From Actinomycetota bacterium (GTDB lineage: Bacteria; Actinomycetota; Acidimicrobiia; Acidimicrobiales; Ilumatobacteraceae): a stretch of 16,247 nt of DNA. Under the pieces are notes generated by a model. That model did not search any database. It was not told the origin of the DNA and saw only the letters and a program-made list of their open reading frames with translations. Each line of letters starts with the position of its first letter. Within the stretch, counting starts at the first letter, position 1. The position numbers and the translations under genes were made by a program. Shown piece after piece: positions 1 through 7,782 of the stretch. The stretch is from positions 1 to 16,247 of the forward strand of contig RFNE01000214.1 of assembly GCA_009927375.1 (NCBI GenBank), written 5' to 3'.

Positions 1-209
1 CCGACCGCGCGTTCGATGGACGTTCGATGAAGGCACAGATGAAGGCGGCCGACAGGAGTGGTGCGACAATCGCTTTGATCGTGGGCACGAATGAGGTCGA
101 ATCTGGCTCTATCGTGATGCGGTCGCTGTCGAGCGGCGAACAGACCACCATCGCCGATGGCGACGCGGTCGTCGCGGTGCGGCAACTGCTCGCAAACCAA
201 GGAAGCTGA
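1..209 (+). CDS. hisS: Histidyl-tRNA synthetase, C-terminal end only (5' truncated by window)
   Basis: The window opens inside this gene, in the frame beginning at base 3, and the frame closes with TGA at 207-209. The visible end of about 68 residues contains DRAFDGRSMKAQMKAADRSG, the characteristic run in the C-terminal anticodon-binding domain of class IIa HisRS, followed by an alternating beta/alpha pattern (ALIVGTNEVESGSIVMRSL) and a final helix (VVAVRQLLANQGS). The enzyme charges tRNA-His with histidine in the cytoplasm; catalytic motifs 1-3 lie upstream of the window. aspS begins 6 nt after the stop, and hisS-aspS is a common bacterial pair, probably cotranscribed. The ATG at 27 is an internal methionine, not a start. 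Identification is confident although only the tail is seen. Confidence 0.9.
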   Translation, partial: DRAFDGRSMKAQMKAADRSGATIALIVGTNEVESGSIVMRSLSSGEQTTIADGDAVVAVRQLLANQGS

Positions 210-215
210 CCCCAC

Positions 216-2003
216 ATGACCACCTCGAAGCCATCGACCGTCGAATCGACCACCATGCGCACGCACCGTTGTGGTGATCTCCGCGTCGAGCACGTCGGTT
301 CGACCGTCACCCTCTGTGGGTGGGTCGCACGTCGTCGCGAACATGGAGAGCACCTCGCATTCGTCGACCTTCGTGACTACACGGGTGTCGTGCAGTGTGT
401 AGTCGACAATTCCGCCGACATGCGCAGCGAATGGGTTGTCCAAATCACGGGAACCGTCCAGCGTCGACCCGAGGGCACGGTCAACCAGAACCTCGCAACC
501 GGCGAAGTCGAATTGGCGAATTGTTCCGTGGTCGTCTTGAACGCGGCAGAAGCCCCACCGTTCCCGATCGATCAACGCGCGGATGAGGTGGACGAAAACG
601 TGCGCCTCAAGTATCGCTATCTGGACATTCGTCGCGAGCGTATGCAAAAGAACTTGCGTATACGTAGCAAGGTCAACTCCGCGATTCGCGCGGCGATGGA
701 GCGTCAGAACTTCGTCGAGGTTGAGACCCCGTTCCTGATGCCAAGCACGCCCGAAGGCGCGCGTGAATTTCTCGTTCCATCGCGCAAGGAGCCGGGTTCG
801 TTCTACGCGCTACCTCAGTCGCCCCAGTTGTGGAAGCAGTTGCTGATGGTCGCGGGAATCGACCGCTACTACCAAATCGCGCGTTGTTTGCGCGACGAGG
901 ACTTGCGCGCAGATCGACAGTACGAGTTCATGCAGCTCGATGCCGAGATGAGTTTCGTCACGAAAGACGACGTTCTCGCCGCGATCAGTGAGGCGGTCAT
1001 GGACGCAGCCGAGGCGGTCTTGGGCGAGCGCCCGGCGCCGATCGAGCGCATCACTTGGCACGACGCGATGAACCGGTTCGGAGTCGACAAACCCGACCTT
1101 CGATTCGGCATGGAACTCGTCGATGTCACCGCGGTATTCGCGTCGACGGAGTTCAAAGCATTTGCCTCTGCGGAGTGCATCAAGGCGATTCGTGTCGAAG
1201 CGTCGAAGTATCCCGAGGCTGCGGCTTCTGGTCGAAACAAGTTGGATGCTTTGACCGATCGCGCAAAGCAGATCGGTGCGAAGGGTCTCGTGTGGATGAA
1301 GGTCGGCGCGAATCAGTCACTCGAGTCGCCGGTCGCCAAGTTCCTCTCCGATGCGGAGCGGACAGCACTCGTTGGAGCACTCGGTGCGGTCGAAGGCGAT
1401 TTGCTCCTCCTCGTCGCTGACAAGTGGTCGACGGCATGTGAGGTGTTGGGGCAATTGCGTAACGATCTCGGAAGGCCGCCCGTCCACGAGGGTCCTTACC
1501 GCTACGTGTGGGTGATCGACTTCCCGTTGTTTGTCGGCATCAATGCCACCACCGGAAAACCCCAGCCCGGACATCACCCGTTCTGCCAACCGCATCCTGA
1601 CGACATCGAACGCTTGGAGAGCGATCCGATGAGCGTTCGCGCGCAGGCGTACGACCTCGTGTTGAACGGCTGGGAACTCGGTTCGGGATCGATTCGAATC
1701 CACGATCCCGAGATGCAGCGTCGAGTATTCCGCCAGCTCGGAATCAGCGACGAAGACGCCGATCGTCGATTCGGGTTCTTCCTCCAGCCGTTCAAGTACG
1801 GGGCGCCACCACACGGCGGCTTCGCGTTCGGTACCGATCGTCTCGTGGCGATCCTCGCGGGCGAGGAAAACATTCGAGAAGTCATCGCATTCCCCAAGAC
1901 ACAGTCGGGAAGCGACCCGATGACGAATGCGCCAACGCAGGTGAATCCGGCGCAGTTGCTCGAACTCGGAATTCGCACGTTGCCGCCTCCCGCCAAGAGC
2001 TAG
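216..2003 (+). CDS. aspS: Aspartyl-tRNA synthetase, probably the non-discriminating type
   Basis: A class IIb synthetase of 595 aa, near the usual bacterial length of about 590. An N-terminal OB-fold anticodon-binding domain (about 18-110, GWVARRREHG) is followed by the catalytic core: the LPQSPQLWKQLLMVAG segment (about 199-214), motif 2 with RDEDLRADRQYEF (226-238), a bacterial GAD insertion domain (about 280-430) and motif 3 GGFAFGTDRL near 534. His43 and Gly87 (RPEGTVN) match positions that mark AspRS enzymes charging both tRNA-Asp and tRNA-Asn; discriminating E. coli AspRS differs at both. I infer, without proof here, that Asn-tRNA is made through a GatCAB amidotransferase. The ATG at 216 is chosen because AAGGAAG (199-205) precedes it; ATG 255 (MRTHRCGDL) fits many homologues' N-terminus but lacks an evident ribosome binding site. 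Confidence 0.96.
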   Translation: MTTSKPSTVESTTMRTHRCGDLRVEHVGSTVTLCGWVARRREHGEHLAFVDLRDYTGVVQCVVDNSADMRSEWVVQITGTVQRRPEGTVNQNLATGEVELANCSVVVLNAAEAPPFPIDQRADEVDENVRLKYRYLDIRRERMQKNLRIRSKVNSAIRAAMERQNFVEVETPFLMPSTPEGAREFLVPSRKEPGSFYALPQSPQLWKQLLMVAGIDRYYQIARCLRDEDLRADRQYEFMQLDAEMSFVTKDDVLAAISEAVMDAAEAVLGERPAPIERITWHDAMNRFGVDKPDLRFGMELVDVTAVFASTEFKAFASAECIKAIRVEASKYPEAAASGRNKLDALTDRAKQIGAKGLVWMKVGANQSLESPVAKFLSDAERTALVGALGAVEGDLLLLVADKWSTACEVLGQLRNDLGRPPVHEGPYRYVWVIDFPLFVGINATTGKPQPGHHPFCQPHPDDIERLESDPMSVRAQAYDLVLNGWELGSGSIRIHDPEMQRRVFRQLGISDEDADRRFGFFLQPFKYGAPPHGGFAFGTDRLVAILAGEENIREVIAFPKTQSGSDPMTNAPTQVNPAQLLELGIRTLPPPAKS

Positions 2004-2013
2004 GCGAGACGCG

Positions 2014-3270
2014 ATGGCTCGCGCCGATGACCTCTTCACGAGTGCGGCAGAGGATCGGCTGCGCGATCAGGCGCCACTCGCGGCGCGACTGCGACCGCGA
2101 ACGTTGGACGACATCGTCGGCCAAGAGCACCTCGTCGCTCCTGGTGCGCCTCTTCGCTCATTGATCGAGGCGGATCGACTTTCTTCGGTCATCTTCTGGG
2201 GTCCACCCGGAACCGGAAAGACGACGCTCGCCGAAGTTGTTGCATTGTCGACCTCGCGAGAGTTCGTTCGACTGTCCGCCGTGACGTCGGGTGTGAAGGA
2301 TGTGCGCCAGGCGATCGAAGAGGCGACGGAACGTCGAGCATTGCACGGTCGAGGAACGATCGTGTTCGTGGATGAGATCCATCGATTCTCGACGTCACAG
2401 CAAGACGCGCTCCTGCCGAGCGTCGAGGGTGGGGTGATCACTCTGATCGGTGCAACCACCGAAAACCCATACTTCGAAGTGAACGCACCGCTGCGTAGTC
2501 GGAGCACGTTGTTCAGACTCGAACCGTTGTCGACGCAGGCAATCGCCCGACTTTTGGCTCGGGGTCTCATTGCTGAAGGAACGACTGCGTCGGCGGAGGC
2601 GATGGATTTACTCGTGTCACGAGCAGGTGGCGATGGCCGCCAAAGTCTGACTGCGCTCGAGGTGGCGTGCGCGTTGGCGAACGGTGGGCAAGTCGAAGTC
2701 GTCCACGTCGAGGCTGCGCTCGGCGTGAGTGCAATGCGATACGGAAGGGACGACCACTACGACGTCGTGTCTGCGTTCATCAAGAGCATTCGCGGCAGTG
2801 ATCCGAGCGCGGCGGTGTTCTGGCTTGCGAGAATGCTGGAGGCGGGCGACGATCCGAAGTTCATTGCCCGACGGATGATCATCGCGGCGAGCGAGGACAT
2901 CGGAATTGCAGACTCGCAGGCGCTCGTCGTCGCGGTCGCGGCAGCGCAGGCCGTCGAACACGTGGGATTGCCCGAGGCGCAGTTGAACCTGGCACACGCA
3001 GCCGTCTATCTTGCGCGAGCGCCGAAGAGTCCGACGGTGTCGCGAGCGATCTGGACCGCACGAAGTGACATACGGCAAGGTGTCGACGTAGAGGTTCCCG
3101 CACACCTCCGGGATGCGCATTACTCGGGTGCTGCAGAGATCGGGCACGGTACGAACTACGTCTCTCCGCACGACGATCCGAAGGTGGAACAGGACTATCT
3201 CCCTGCGCACACTGAAGGCCGTCCCCGTCGCCAGGATCCGTACATTGCGGACCGCGACGGGACTGCCTAA
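2014..3270 (+). CDS. rarA: Replication-associated recombination protein A (RarA/MgsA AAA+ ATPase)
   Basis: A 418-aa clamp-loader-like AAA+ ATPase that acts at stalled replication forks and is thought to unwind or remodel DNA ends there. Visible features in order: LAARLRPRTLDDIVGQEHL (about 22-40), Walker A GPPGTGKT (63-70), Walker B IVFVDE (116-121) followed by IHRF, sensor-1 region GATTENP (146-152), an arginine-finger segment APLRSRSTLF (158-167), and the RarA-specific C-terminal region (YDVVSAFIKSIRGSDPSAAV, then MLEAGDDPKFIARRMII) that forms the tetramerisation and MgsA domains. Length is in the usual range (about 420-450). It starts 10 nt after aspS, so read-through from aspS is likely; rarA near aspS or alaS is common in Actinobacteria. 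All ATPase motifs are intact. Confidence 0.96.
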   Translation: MARADDLFTSAAEDRLRDQAPLAARLRPRTLDDIVGQEHLVAPGAPLRSLIEADRLSSVIFWGPPGTGKTTLAEVVALSTSREFVRLSAVTSGVKDVRQAIEEATERRALHGRGTIVFVDEIHRFSTSQQDALLPSVEGGVITLIGATTENPYFEVNAPLRSRSTLFRLEPLSTQAIARLLARGLIAEGTTASAEAMDLLVSRAGGDGRQSLTALEVACALANGGQVEVVHVEAALGVSAMRYGRDDHYDVVSAFIKSIRGSDPSAAVFWLARMLEAGDDPKFIARRMIIAASEDIGIADSQALVVAVAAAQAVEHVGLPEAQLNLAHAAVYLARAPKSPTVSRAIWTARSDIRQGVDVEVPAHLRDAHYSGAAEIGHGTNYVSPHDDPKVEQDYLPAHTEGRPRRQDPYIADRDGTA

Positions 3271-3287
3271 TCGATGGAGGTCGGGTG

Positions 3288-3506
3288 ATGATGAAGCGTC
3301 TGTTCTGGTTCGTGATGGGTGTGCTCGCGGGCATCTTCGGTCTCCGCTACGCAAAGAACAAGGCGAAGGACGCCGCCGATGAATTCAACGTCGCCGACTT
3401 GGCAACCGACATCTTTGGATTGCTCGTGAAGTTGGTGAACTACGTCGTCGACCTCGTGCGCGAGGTGTTGGCAAAGGACGATCAGACCAGCACGCCTCGA
3501 AACTAG
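3288..3506 (+). CDS. Small single-pass membrane protein, function unknown (DUF6167-like by position)
   Basis: A protein of 72 aa. Residues about 4-20 (RLFWFVMGVLAGIFGLR) form one hydrophobic segment, followed by a basic and acidic stretch (KNKAKDAADEF) and an amphipathic second half (DIFGLLVKLVNYVVDLVREV) that could lie along the membrane or form a helix pair. GGAGG at 3276-3280 is a strong ribosome binding site. I place the start at ATG 3288 (7 nt spacing), although GTG 3285 and ATG 3291 are in frame and cannot be excluded. Streptomyces and relatives carry small proteins of similar layout (DUF6167) immediately before alaS, so this is probably the positional counterpart; that link rests on location and general form, not on alignment. 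No catalytic motif is visible. It sits 17 nt after rarA and 10 nt before alaS. Confidence 0.75.
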   Translation: MMKRLFWFVMGVLAGIFGLRYAKNKAKDAADEFNVADLATDIFGLLVKLVNYVVDLVREVLAKDDQTSTPRN

Positions 3507-3509
3507 ACT
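3504..3509 (+). promoter_or_regulatory. Candidate -10 element TAGACT for a leaderless alaS transcript
   Basis: TAGACT fits the actinobacterial TAnnnT -10 pattern. It begins on the stop codon of the small membrane gene and its last base lies 7 nt before the alaS ATG at 3517, so initiation at the usual distance would start the mRNA at or next to the start codon. No clear -35 is visible about 17 nt upstream. The site is short and such matches arise by chance, so confidence is low. Confidence 0.3.
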
Positions 3510-3516
3510 GTCGGAG

Positions 3517-6144
3517 ATGGCGGCCGGCCGAGGAAAGATCACCAGCGCAAATCAATTGCGTGAGGCGTTCCAAGGGTTCTTCGTCGACCGCGGTCACACG
3601 TTGGTTCCGTCGGCGAGCCTGATCCCACACGATCCAACGGTGCTCTTCACCGTCGCGGGAATGGTTCCCTTCAAGCCATATTTCGTGGGCGATGAGGTGG
3701 CCCCGTACAAACGTGCGGTCAGCGTGCAAAAGAGCGCGCGAGCAGGCGGAAAACACAACGACCTCGACGACGTTGGTCGCACCAAGCGGCACCTCGTGTT
3801 CTTCGAGATGATGGGCAACTTCAGTTTCGGTGACTACTTCAAGTCCGACGCGATTCCGTGGTCGTGGGAGTTGGTGACCGAGGTCTTCGGATTCGATGGC
3901 GATCGCCTGTGGATCACGGTGCACGAAAGCGATGACGAGGCCGAAGCGATCTGGCATGAACAAGTGGGCGTGCCGATGGATCGAATCCAGCGCCTCGGCG
4001 ACAAGGACAACTTCTGGCAGATGGGCGAGACCGGACCCTGTGGTCCGTGCTCGGAGATCCACATCGACCGTGGGCCAGCCTTCGGTCCGGATGGTGGACC
4101 GCTGCACGATCCGCACGGCGATCGATTCCTCGAGTTCTGGAACTTGGTGTTCATGCAGTTCAACCAAGACAAGGACGGAACTCGAACGCCGTTGCCGAAG
4201 CCGTCCATCGACACAGGCGCGGGTCTCGAGCGAATCCTTGCGCTGATGCAGGGCACGGACTCCGTATGGGAGACCGACGTGCTCTATCCCTTGATCGAAC
4301 AGGGTCAGTCACTGACCTCGAAGAAGTACCAGGCAGGAAACTACGAAGACCGCGACAGCTTCAGTTTGCGCGTGCTCGCTGAGCACGCACGATCAGCAAC
4401 CATGCTCGTCAACGACGGGGTGTTCCCGTCGAATGAAAATCGCGGGTACGTGCTGCGTCGAATCATCCGGCGTGCGGTGCGCCATGCGTATCTGCTTGGG
4501 ACCGAGAAGCTCGTCATGCCGTCGCTTTCGGCAACGGCAATCGAGATCATGCAGGCTGCATACCCCGACCTCACGACCAATCGCGACTTCATCCTTGGTG
4601 TCTTGACGAAAGAAGAGGAACGTTTCCGTCAAACCTTGAAGACCGGAGTGTCGATCCTCGAGGATGAGTTGGCTTCGGGGACGAAGACGCTGTCCGGAAG
4701 TTCCGCATTCCTGTTGCACGACACCTACGGCTTCCCACTCGAGTTGACCCAAGAGATCACCCAGGAACGAGGCGTTGGAGTCGACGTCGAAGGTTTCGAG
4801 CGCGAGATGACGGAGCAGCGTCAGCGAGCAAAGGCTGCCCGCAAAGGTGTGCAGAACGACGAGGATGCCACCGCGGTCTTCCGCGACGTTGTCGAGCGCC
4901 ATGGAACGACGACGTTCGTCGGCTATGACGCCGATGCCTGCGACGCGACGATCGTAGAAATCGTGGAGGTTGCGGGGAATGAGGATCTCATCGATGTGAT
5001 CCTCGATACGACTCCGTTCTACGCCGAGAGTGGTGGTCAAGTCGGCGACACTGGCACCATTTCGACTGATACCGGGTCACTCGAAGTTCTGGACACAACG
5101 TTTGCGCTTCCTGGCCTTCGTCGCCATCGATGCAGAATCGATTCGGGAACAGTTATGCCAGGTCAGCGGGCACGTGCCGAGATTGACGTCGTCGCCAGGA
5201 ATGCGACGCGTCGCAATCACACCGCAACCCACGTGTTGCACTGGGCCCTTCGCCAGGTGCTGGGAGAGCACGTCAAGCAGGCAGGTTCGCTGGTTTCCCC
5301 AGATCGGCTGCGTTTCGACTTCAGCCATTACGCGCCGGTTTCTGCCGAGGAGATCGAGCGGATTGAACGGCTGGCCAATGGTCAGGTCCTGGACAATGTC
5401 GCGACGCAGGCGTACGAGACCAGCAAGGATCAAGCGACGGCCGACGGCGCGATCGCGTTCTTCGGCGACAAGTACGGAGACACCGTCCGCGTCCTTCGCG
5501 CTGGAGCCTCGTTCGAGCTGTGTGGTGGAACACACGTGCGAGCGACCGGCGACATCGGCACCATCAAGATTGTGTCTGAGTCCTCGATCGGGTCGAACCT
5601 CCGCCGTATCGAAGCGGTGACAGGTACGAACACGCTTGAGTATCTGATGGAGTCCTCACGGACCCTTGCCGGAGTTGCGGGACTCGTCGGTTCGCCCATC
5701 GATGGCCTTGCCGGCGCCGTTCAGCGCAAGCTGGATGAGATCAAGTCGCTTCAGGACGAGATCAAATCGCTCAAGTCCGCTCAGGCGCGTGCGAAGTCGG
5801 GAGAGATTGCCGCCCGTCACGTGGCGGGCACCGTCGTCGAGCGTGTCGATGGGATGAGCCCTGGTGACTTGCGCGAACTTGCGTTGGCAATTCGAGAAGA
5901 CGCGCGAGTGTCTGTCGTGGTGCTTGGCGGCGTGACTGATTCGAACGGCGTTGCACTCGTCGCGGCGACGACCCCGAAGATCGAGACCTCCGCTGGCGAG
6001 TTGATCAAGGACGCAGCGAAGCTGGTCGGCGGCGGTGGAGGCGGCAAGGGTGACGTCGCGACGGCTGGTGGCAAGAAGCCAGAGATGTTGGACGAAGCAT
6101 TGGAGTTGGTGCGGAAGCGAGTCGGGTCGGTCGTTGGCGCCTGA
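3517..6144 (+). CDS. alaS: Alanyl-tRNA synthetase with intact editing and C-Ala domains
   Basis: An 875-aa class IIc synthetase, the normal length for bacterial AlaRS. It attaches alanine to tRNA-Ala and hydrolyses Ser- and Gly-tRNA-Ala. The catalytic domain spans about 10-250 (FTVAGMVPFKPYF at 44-56, GNFSFGDYFK at 100-109, IDTGAGLERI at 231-240), then a tRNA-recognition helical domain to about 450. The editing domain carries the four metal ligands: His568 and His572 (HTATH) with Cys669 and His673 (CGGTH). A charged helical linker (about 735-765) leads to the C-Ala domain, with the glycine run at 838-843 and GKGDVATAGG typical of the family end. GGAG at 3513-3516 touches the ATG, too close for a normal ribosome binding site, which agrees with the leaderless promoter candidate. 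ruvX follows after 1 nt. Confidence 0.97.
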   Translation: MAAGRGKITSANQLREAFQGFFVDRGHTLVPSASLIPHDPTVLFTVAGMVPFKPYFVGDEVAPYKRAVSVQKSARAGGKHNDLDDVGRTKRHLVFFEMMGNFSFGDYFKSDAIPWSWELVTEVFGFDGDRLWITVHESDDEAEAIWHEQVGVPMDRIQRLGDKDNFWQMGETGPCGPCSEIHIDRGPAFGPDGGPLHDPHGDRFLEFWNLVFMQFNQDKDGTRTPLPKPSIDTGAGLERILALMQGTDSVWETDVLYPLIEQGQSLTSKKYQAGNYEDRDSFSLRVLAEHARSATMLVNDGVFPSNENRGYVLRRIIRRAVRHAYLLGTEKLVMPSLSATAIEIMQAAYPDLTTNRDFILGVLTKEEERFRQTLKTGVSILEDELASGTKTLSGSSAFLLHDTYGFPLELTQEITQERGVGVDVEGFEREMTEQRQRAKAARKGVQNDEDATAVFRDVVERHGTTTFVGYDADACDATIVEIVEVAGNEDLIDVILDTTPFYAESGGQVGDTGTISTDTGSLEVLDTTFALPGLRRHRCRIDSGTVMPGQRARAEIDVVARNATRRNHTATHVLHWALRQVLGEHVKQAGSLVSPDRLRFDFSHYAPVSAEEIERIERLANGQVLDNVATQAYETSKDQATADGAIAFFGDKYGDTVRVLRAGASFELCGGTHVRATGDIGTIKIVSESSIGSNLRRIEAVTGTNTLEYLMESSRTLAGVAGLVGSPIDGLAGAVQRKLDEIKSLQDEIKSLKSAQARAKSGEIAARHVAGTVVERVDGMSPGDLRELALAIREDARVSVVVLGGVTDSNGVALVAATTPKIETSAGELIKDAAKLVGGGGGGKGDVATAGGKKPEMLDEALELVRKRVGSVVGA

Positions 6145-6145
6145 C

Positions 6146-6574
6146 ATGCGGGCGCTTGGCTTGGACCTTGGCACCAAGAGAATCGGTGTCGCCACGAGTG
6201 ATTCGAGTGGCCTGATCGCGACGCCTCTCACGGTTCTTGAACGGAGCGGTGATCGTGCGCGTGATCATCGTGCGATCGCCTCGCTCGTCGTCGAGGAGGA
6301 AGCAACGGTCGTCGTCGTTGGTTTGCCGTTGTCGCTGTCCGGCGATGCGGGGCCAGCTGCACAAAACGTCCTCGCCGAAATTCGGGAGATGGCTAGCGTG
6401 GTTGGTGTGCCGATCGAAACGTACGACGAACGTCTTTCGTCCGTGACGGCAAACGAAATGTTGATGGAGCGCAAGATGAAGGCTCAGGCGCGTCGGCGCG
6501 TCGTGGACAAGGTCGCGGCCGCTGTCATGTTGCAGGCGTGGCTCGATCACCGGCGCAATCAGACGGCTACATGA
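6146..6574 (+). CDS. ruvX: RuvX/YqgF: RNase H-fold nuclease, 16S rRNA 5'-end processing
   Basis: A 142-aa protein of the YqgF family (usual length about 140-150). It has the RNase H-like fold of Holliday junction resolvases; in E. coli it is essential and processes the 5' end of 16S pre-rRNA, so the resolvase name is historical. Visible motifs: LGLDLGTKRIGVA at 4-16 with Asp7, VVGLPLSLSG (57-66), DERLSS (94-99) and VDKVAAAVMLQ (120-130) with Asp121; these give the expected acidic active-site set. The ATG at 6146 is chosen because it lies 1 nt after the alaS stop and directly precedes the first motif; the open frame extends 37 codons upstream only by running inside alaS. Its stop overlaps the mltG start in ATGA (6571-6574), which implies translational coupling. 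Confidence 0.95.
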   Translation: MRALGLDLGTKRIGVATSDSSGLIATPLTVLERSGDRARDHRAIASLVVEEEATVVVVGLPLSLSGDAGPAAQNVLAEIREMASVVGVPIETYDERLSSVTANEMLMERKMKAQARRRVVDKVAAAVMLQAWLDHRRNQTAT

Positions 6575-7776
6575 TCGATCCGCTCTTGCGACCGCCGAGA
6601 GTCGAACGTGACGTGGTCGACGACTGGAGAGAAGATCCTTGGGATGATCCGCGTCGGCTGAACGACGCTGGTGGAGCATCGACCGACATCGCGGAGCCAG
6701 TGTCGCTTGAGCGCTTTCGCGACGTGCTTCGTCTCGTTTCGGTCGTGGTGGTCGCACTCACTCTGCTGTTCGGCGCCGTGGGTTGGTGGTACTTGCGGCA
6801 GGTGAATCCTTCGGGGGAGGCTGCCGCGACGGCAACCTTCACGATCAATCAAGGTGACACGTTGTCCGAGGTCAGTCAGCGACTCGAGGATCAAGGATTC
6901 ATCTCGAGTGCCGGTGTCTTCCGATGGTACGTGGCACGCAACGGTGGGATCGAGCTTGAGCCGGGTTTCTATTCGTTGCGAGCGAAGACCCACATGGGTG
7001 ACATCATGGCAATCCTCAACACGCCGCCATCGATCACCTATTCGAAGGTGACGTTCCCAGAAGGTTTCACCATCGCCCAGATTGCGCGCCGACTCGAGGA
7101 AAAGACTAAGCGCATGACGGAGGCTGACGTTCTCGCAGCCGTTGCGGATCCGGCAATCGTCGCAAATTTCAGACCTGATGGCGTCTCGTCTCTCGAGGGT
7201 CTGTTGTTCCCTGATACGTACTTGGTCTCTGGCGATGAAACCCCTACGCAGGTCATTCAAAGAATGGTCACGTTGATGGAGGACGTCGCACGTGAGGAAG
7301 GGCTTTCGGATGCTCAATCCAAGGTCGGTTACTCGCCCTACAAGGTGTTGATCGTCGCCTCAATGATCGAGCGAGAAGCAAAGATCGATGAGGATCGCGC
7401 GAAGATTGCGCGGGTCATTTACAACCGATTGGAAGCGGGAATGCCACTCCAGATCGATGCGACGTTGTACTACGGCGCGCCGGAGGGGGCGAGCTTCGCC
7501 GACTTGAAGGCCGTCGAAGGGCCGTACAACACCTATCTGAAGAAGGGGCTACCGCCGACACCAATAGCGAGTCCTGGTCGAGCATCGATTCGCGCCGCGC
7601 TGAACCCGGCGAACAACCCCTCTTCATCGGATCCACTGTGTGCCAAGACTCCGAAGCCGTGTCGATATCTCTACTACGTGCTTGCCGATGCTGATGGGCG
7701 ACACGCCTTTGCGGCGACGCTCGCACAGCATGAGGCAAACGTCGAAGCGGCGCGTGCCGCCGGGCTGCTTCCGTAG
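6571..7776 (+). CDS. mltG: Endolytic murein transglycosylase MltG (YceG family)
   Basis: A 401-aa membrane-anchored lytic transglycosylase that cuts nascent glycan strands and is thought to end their elongation. An acidic and basic cytoplasmic tail (1-50) precedes one transmembrane helix (about 52-74, RLVSVVVVALTLLFGAVGWW), then a LysM-like region (about 88-150, FTINQGDTLSEVSQRL) and the catalytic YceG domain. SMIEREA (264-270) holds the presumed catalytic Glu267, matching Glu218 of E. coli MltG, with RVIYNRLEAGMPLQIDATLYY (281-301; Asp296) as second hallmark. An unusual insert SSDPLCAKTPKPC (352-364) before RYLYYVLAD has two cysteines that could form an extracytoplasmic disulfide. ATG 6571 is preferred because it overlaps the ruvX stop; GTG 6538 would add 11 residues. 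aroE follows after 6 nt. Confidence 0.94.
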   Translation: MIDPLLRPPRVERDVVDDWREDPWDDPRRLNDAGGASTDIAEPVSLERFRDVLRLVSVVVVALTLLFGAVGWWYLRQVNPSGEAAATATFTINQGDTLSEVSQRLEDQGFISSAGVFRWYVARNGGIELEPGFYSLRAKTHMGDIMAILNTPPSITYSKVTFPEGFTIAQIARRLEEKTKRMTEADVLAAVADPAIVANFRPDGVSSLEGLLFPDTYLVSGDETPTQVIQRMVTLMEDVAREEGLSDAQSKVGYSPYKVLIVASMIEREAKIDEDRAKIARVIYNRLEAGMPLQIDATLYYGAPEGASFADLKAVEGPYNTYLKKGLPPTPIASPGRASIRAALNPANNPSSSDPLCAKTPKPCRYLYYVLADADGRHAFAATLAQHEANVEAARAAGLLP

Positions 7777-7782
7777 GCCACG

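Noticed and set aside
810..2130. Long minus-strand open frames opposite aspS and rarA, including 240 codons at 1317-2039
   Set aside because: They mirror the codon bias of the + strand genes, are rich in Arg, Ser and His, show no family motif and lie wholly under strongly supported genes.
3385..4167. Minus-strand open frame of 260 codons over the start of alaS
   Set aside because: It is an antisense shadow of AlaRS; the + strand reading has every AlaRS hallmark and the minus reading has none.
6005..7317. Minus-strand open frames of about 250 codons over ruvX and mltG
   Set aside because: Composition is Arg/His-rich without motifs, and both genes on the + strand are well supported.
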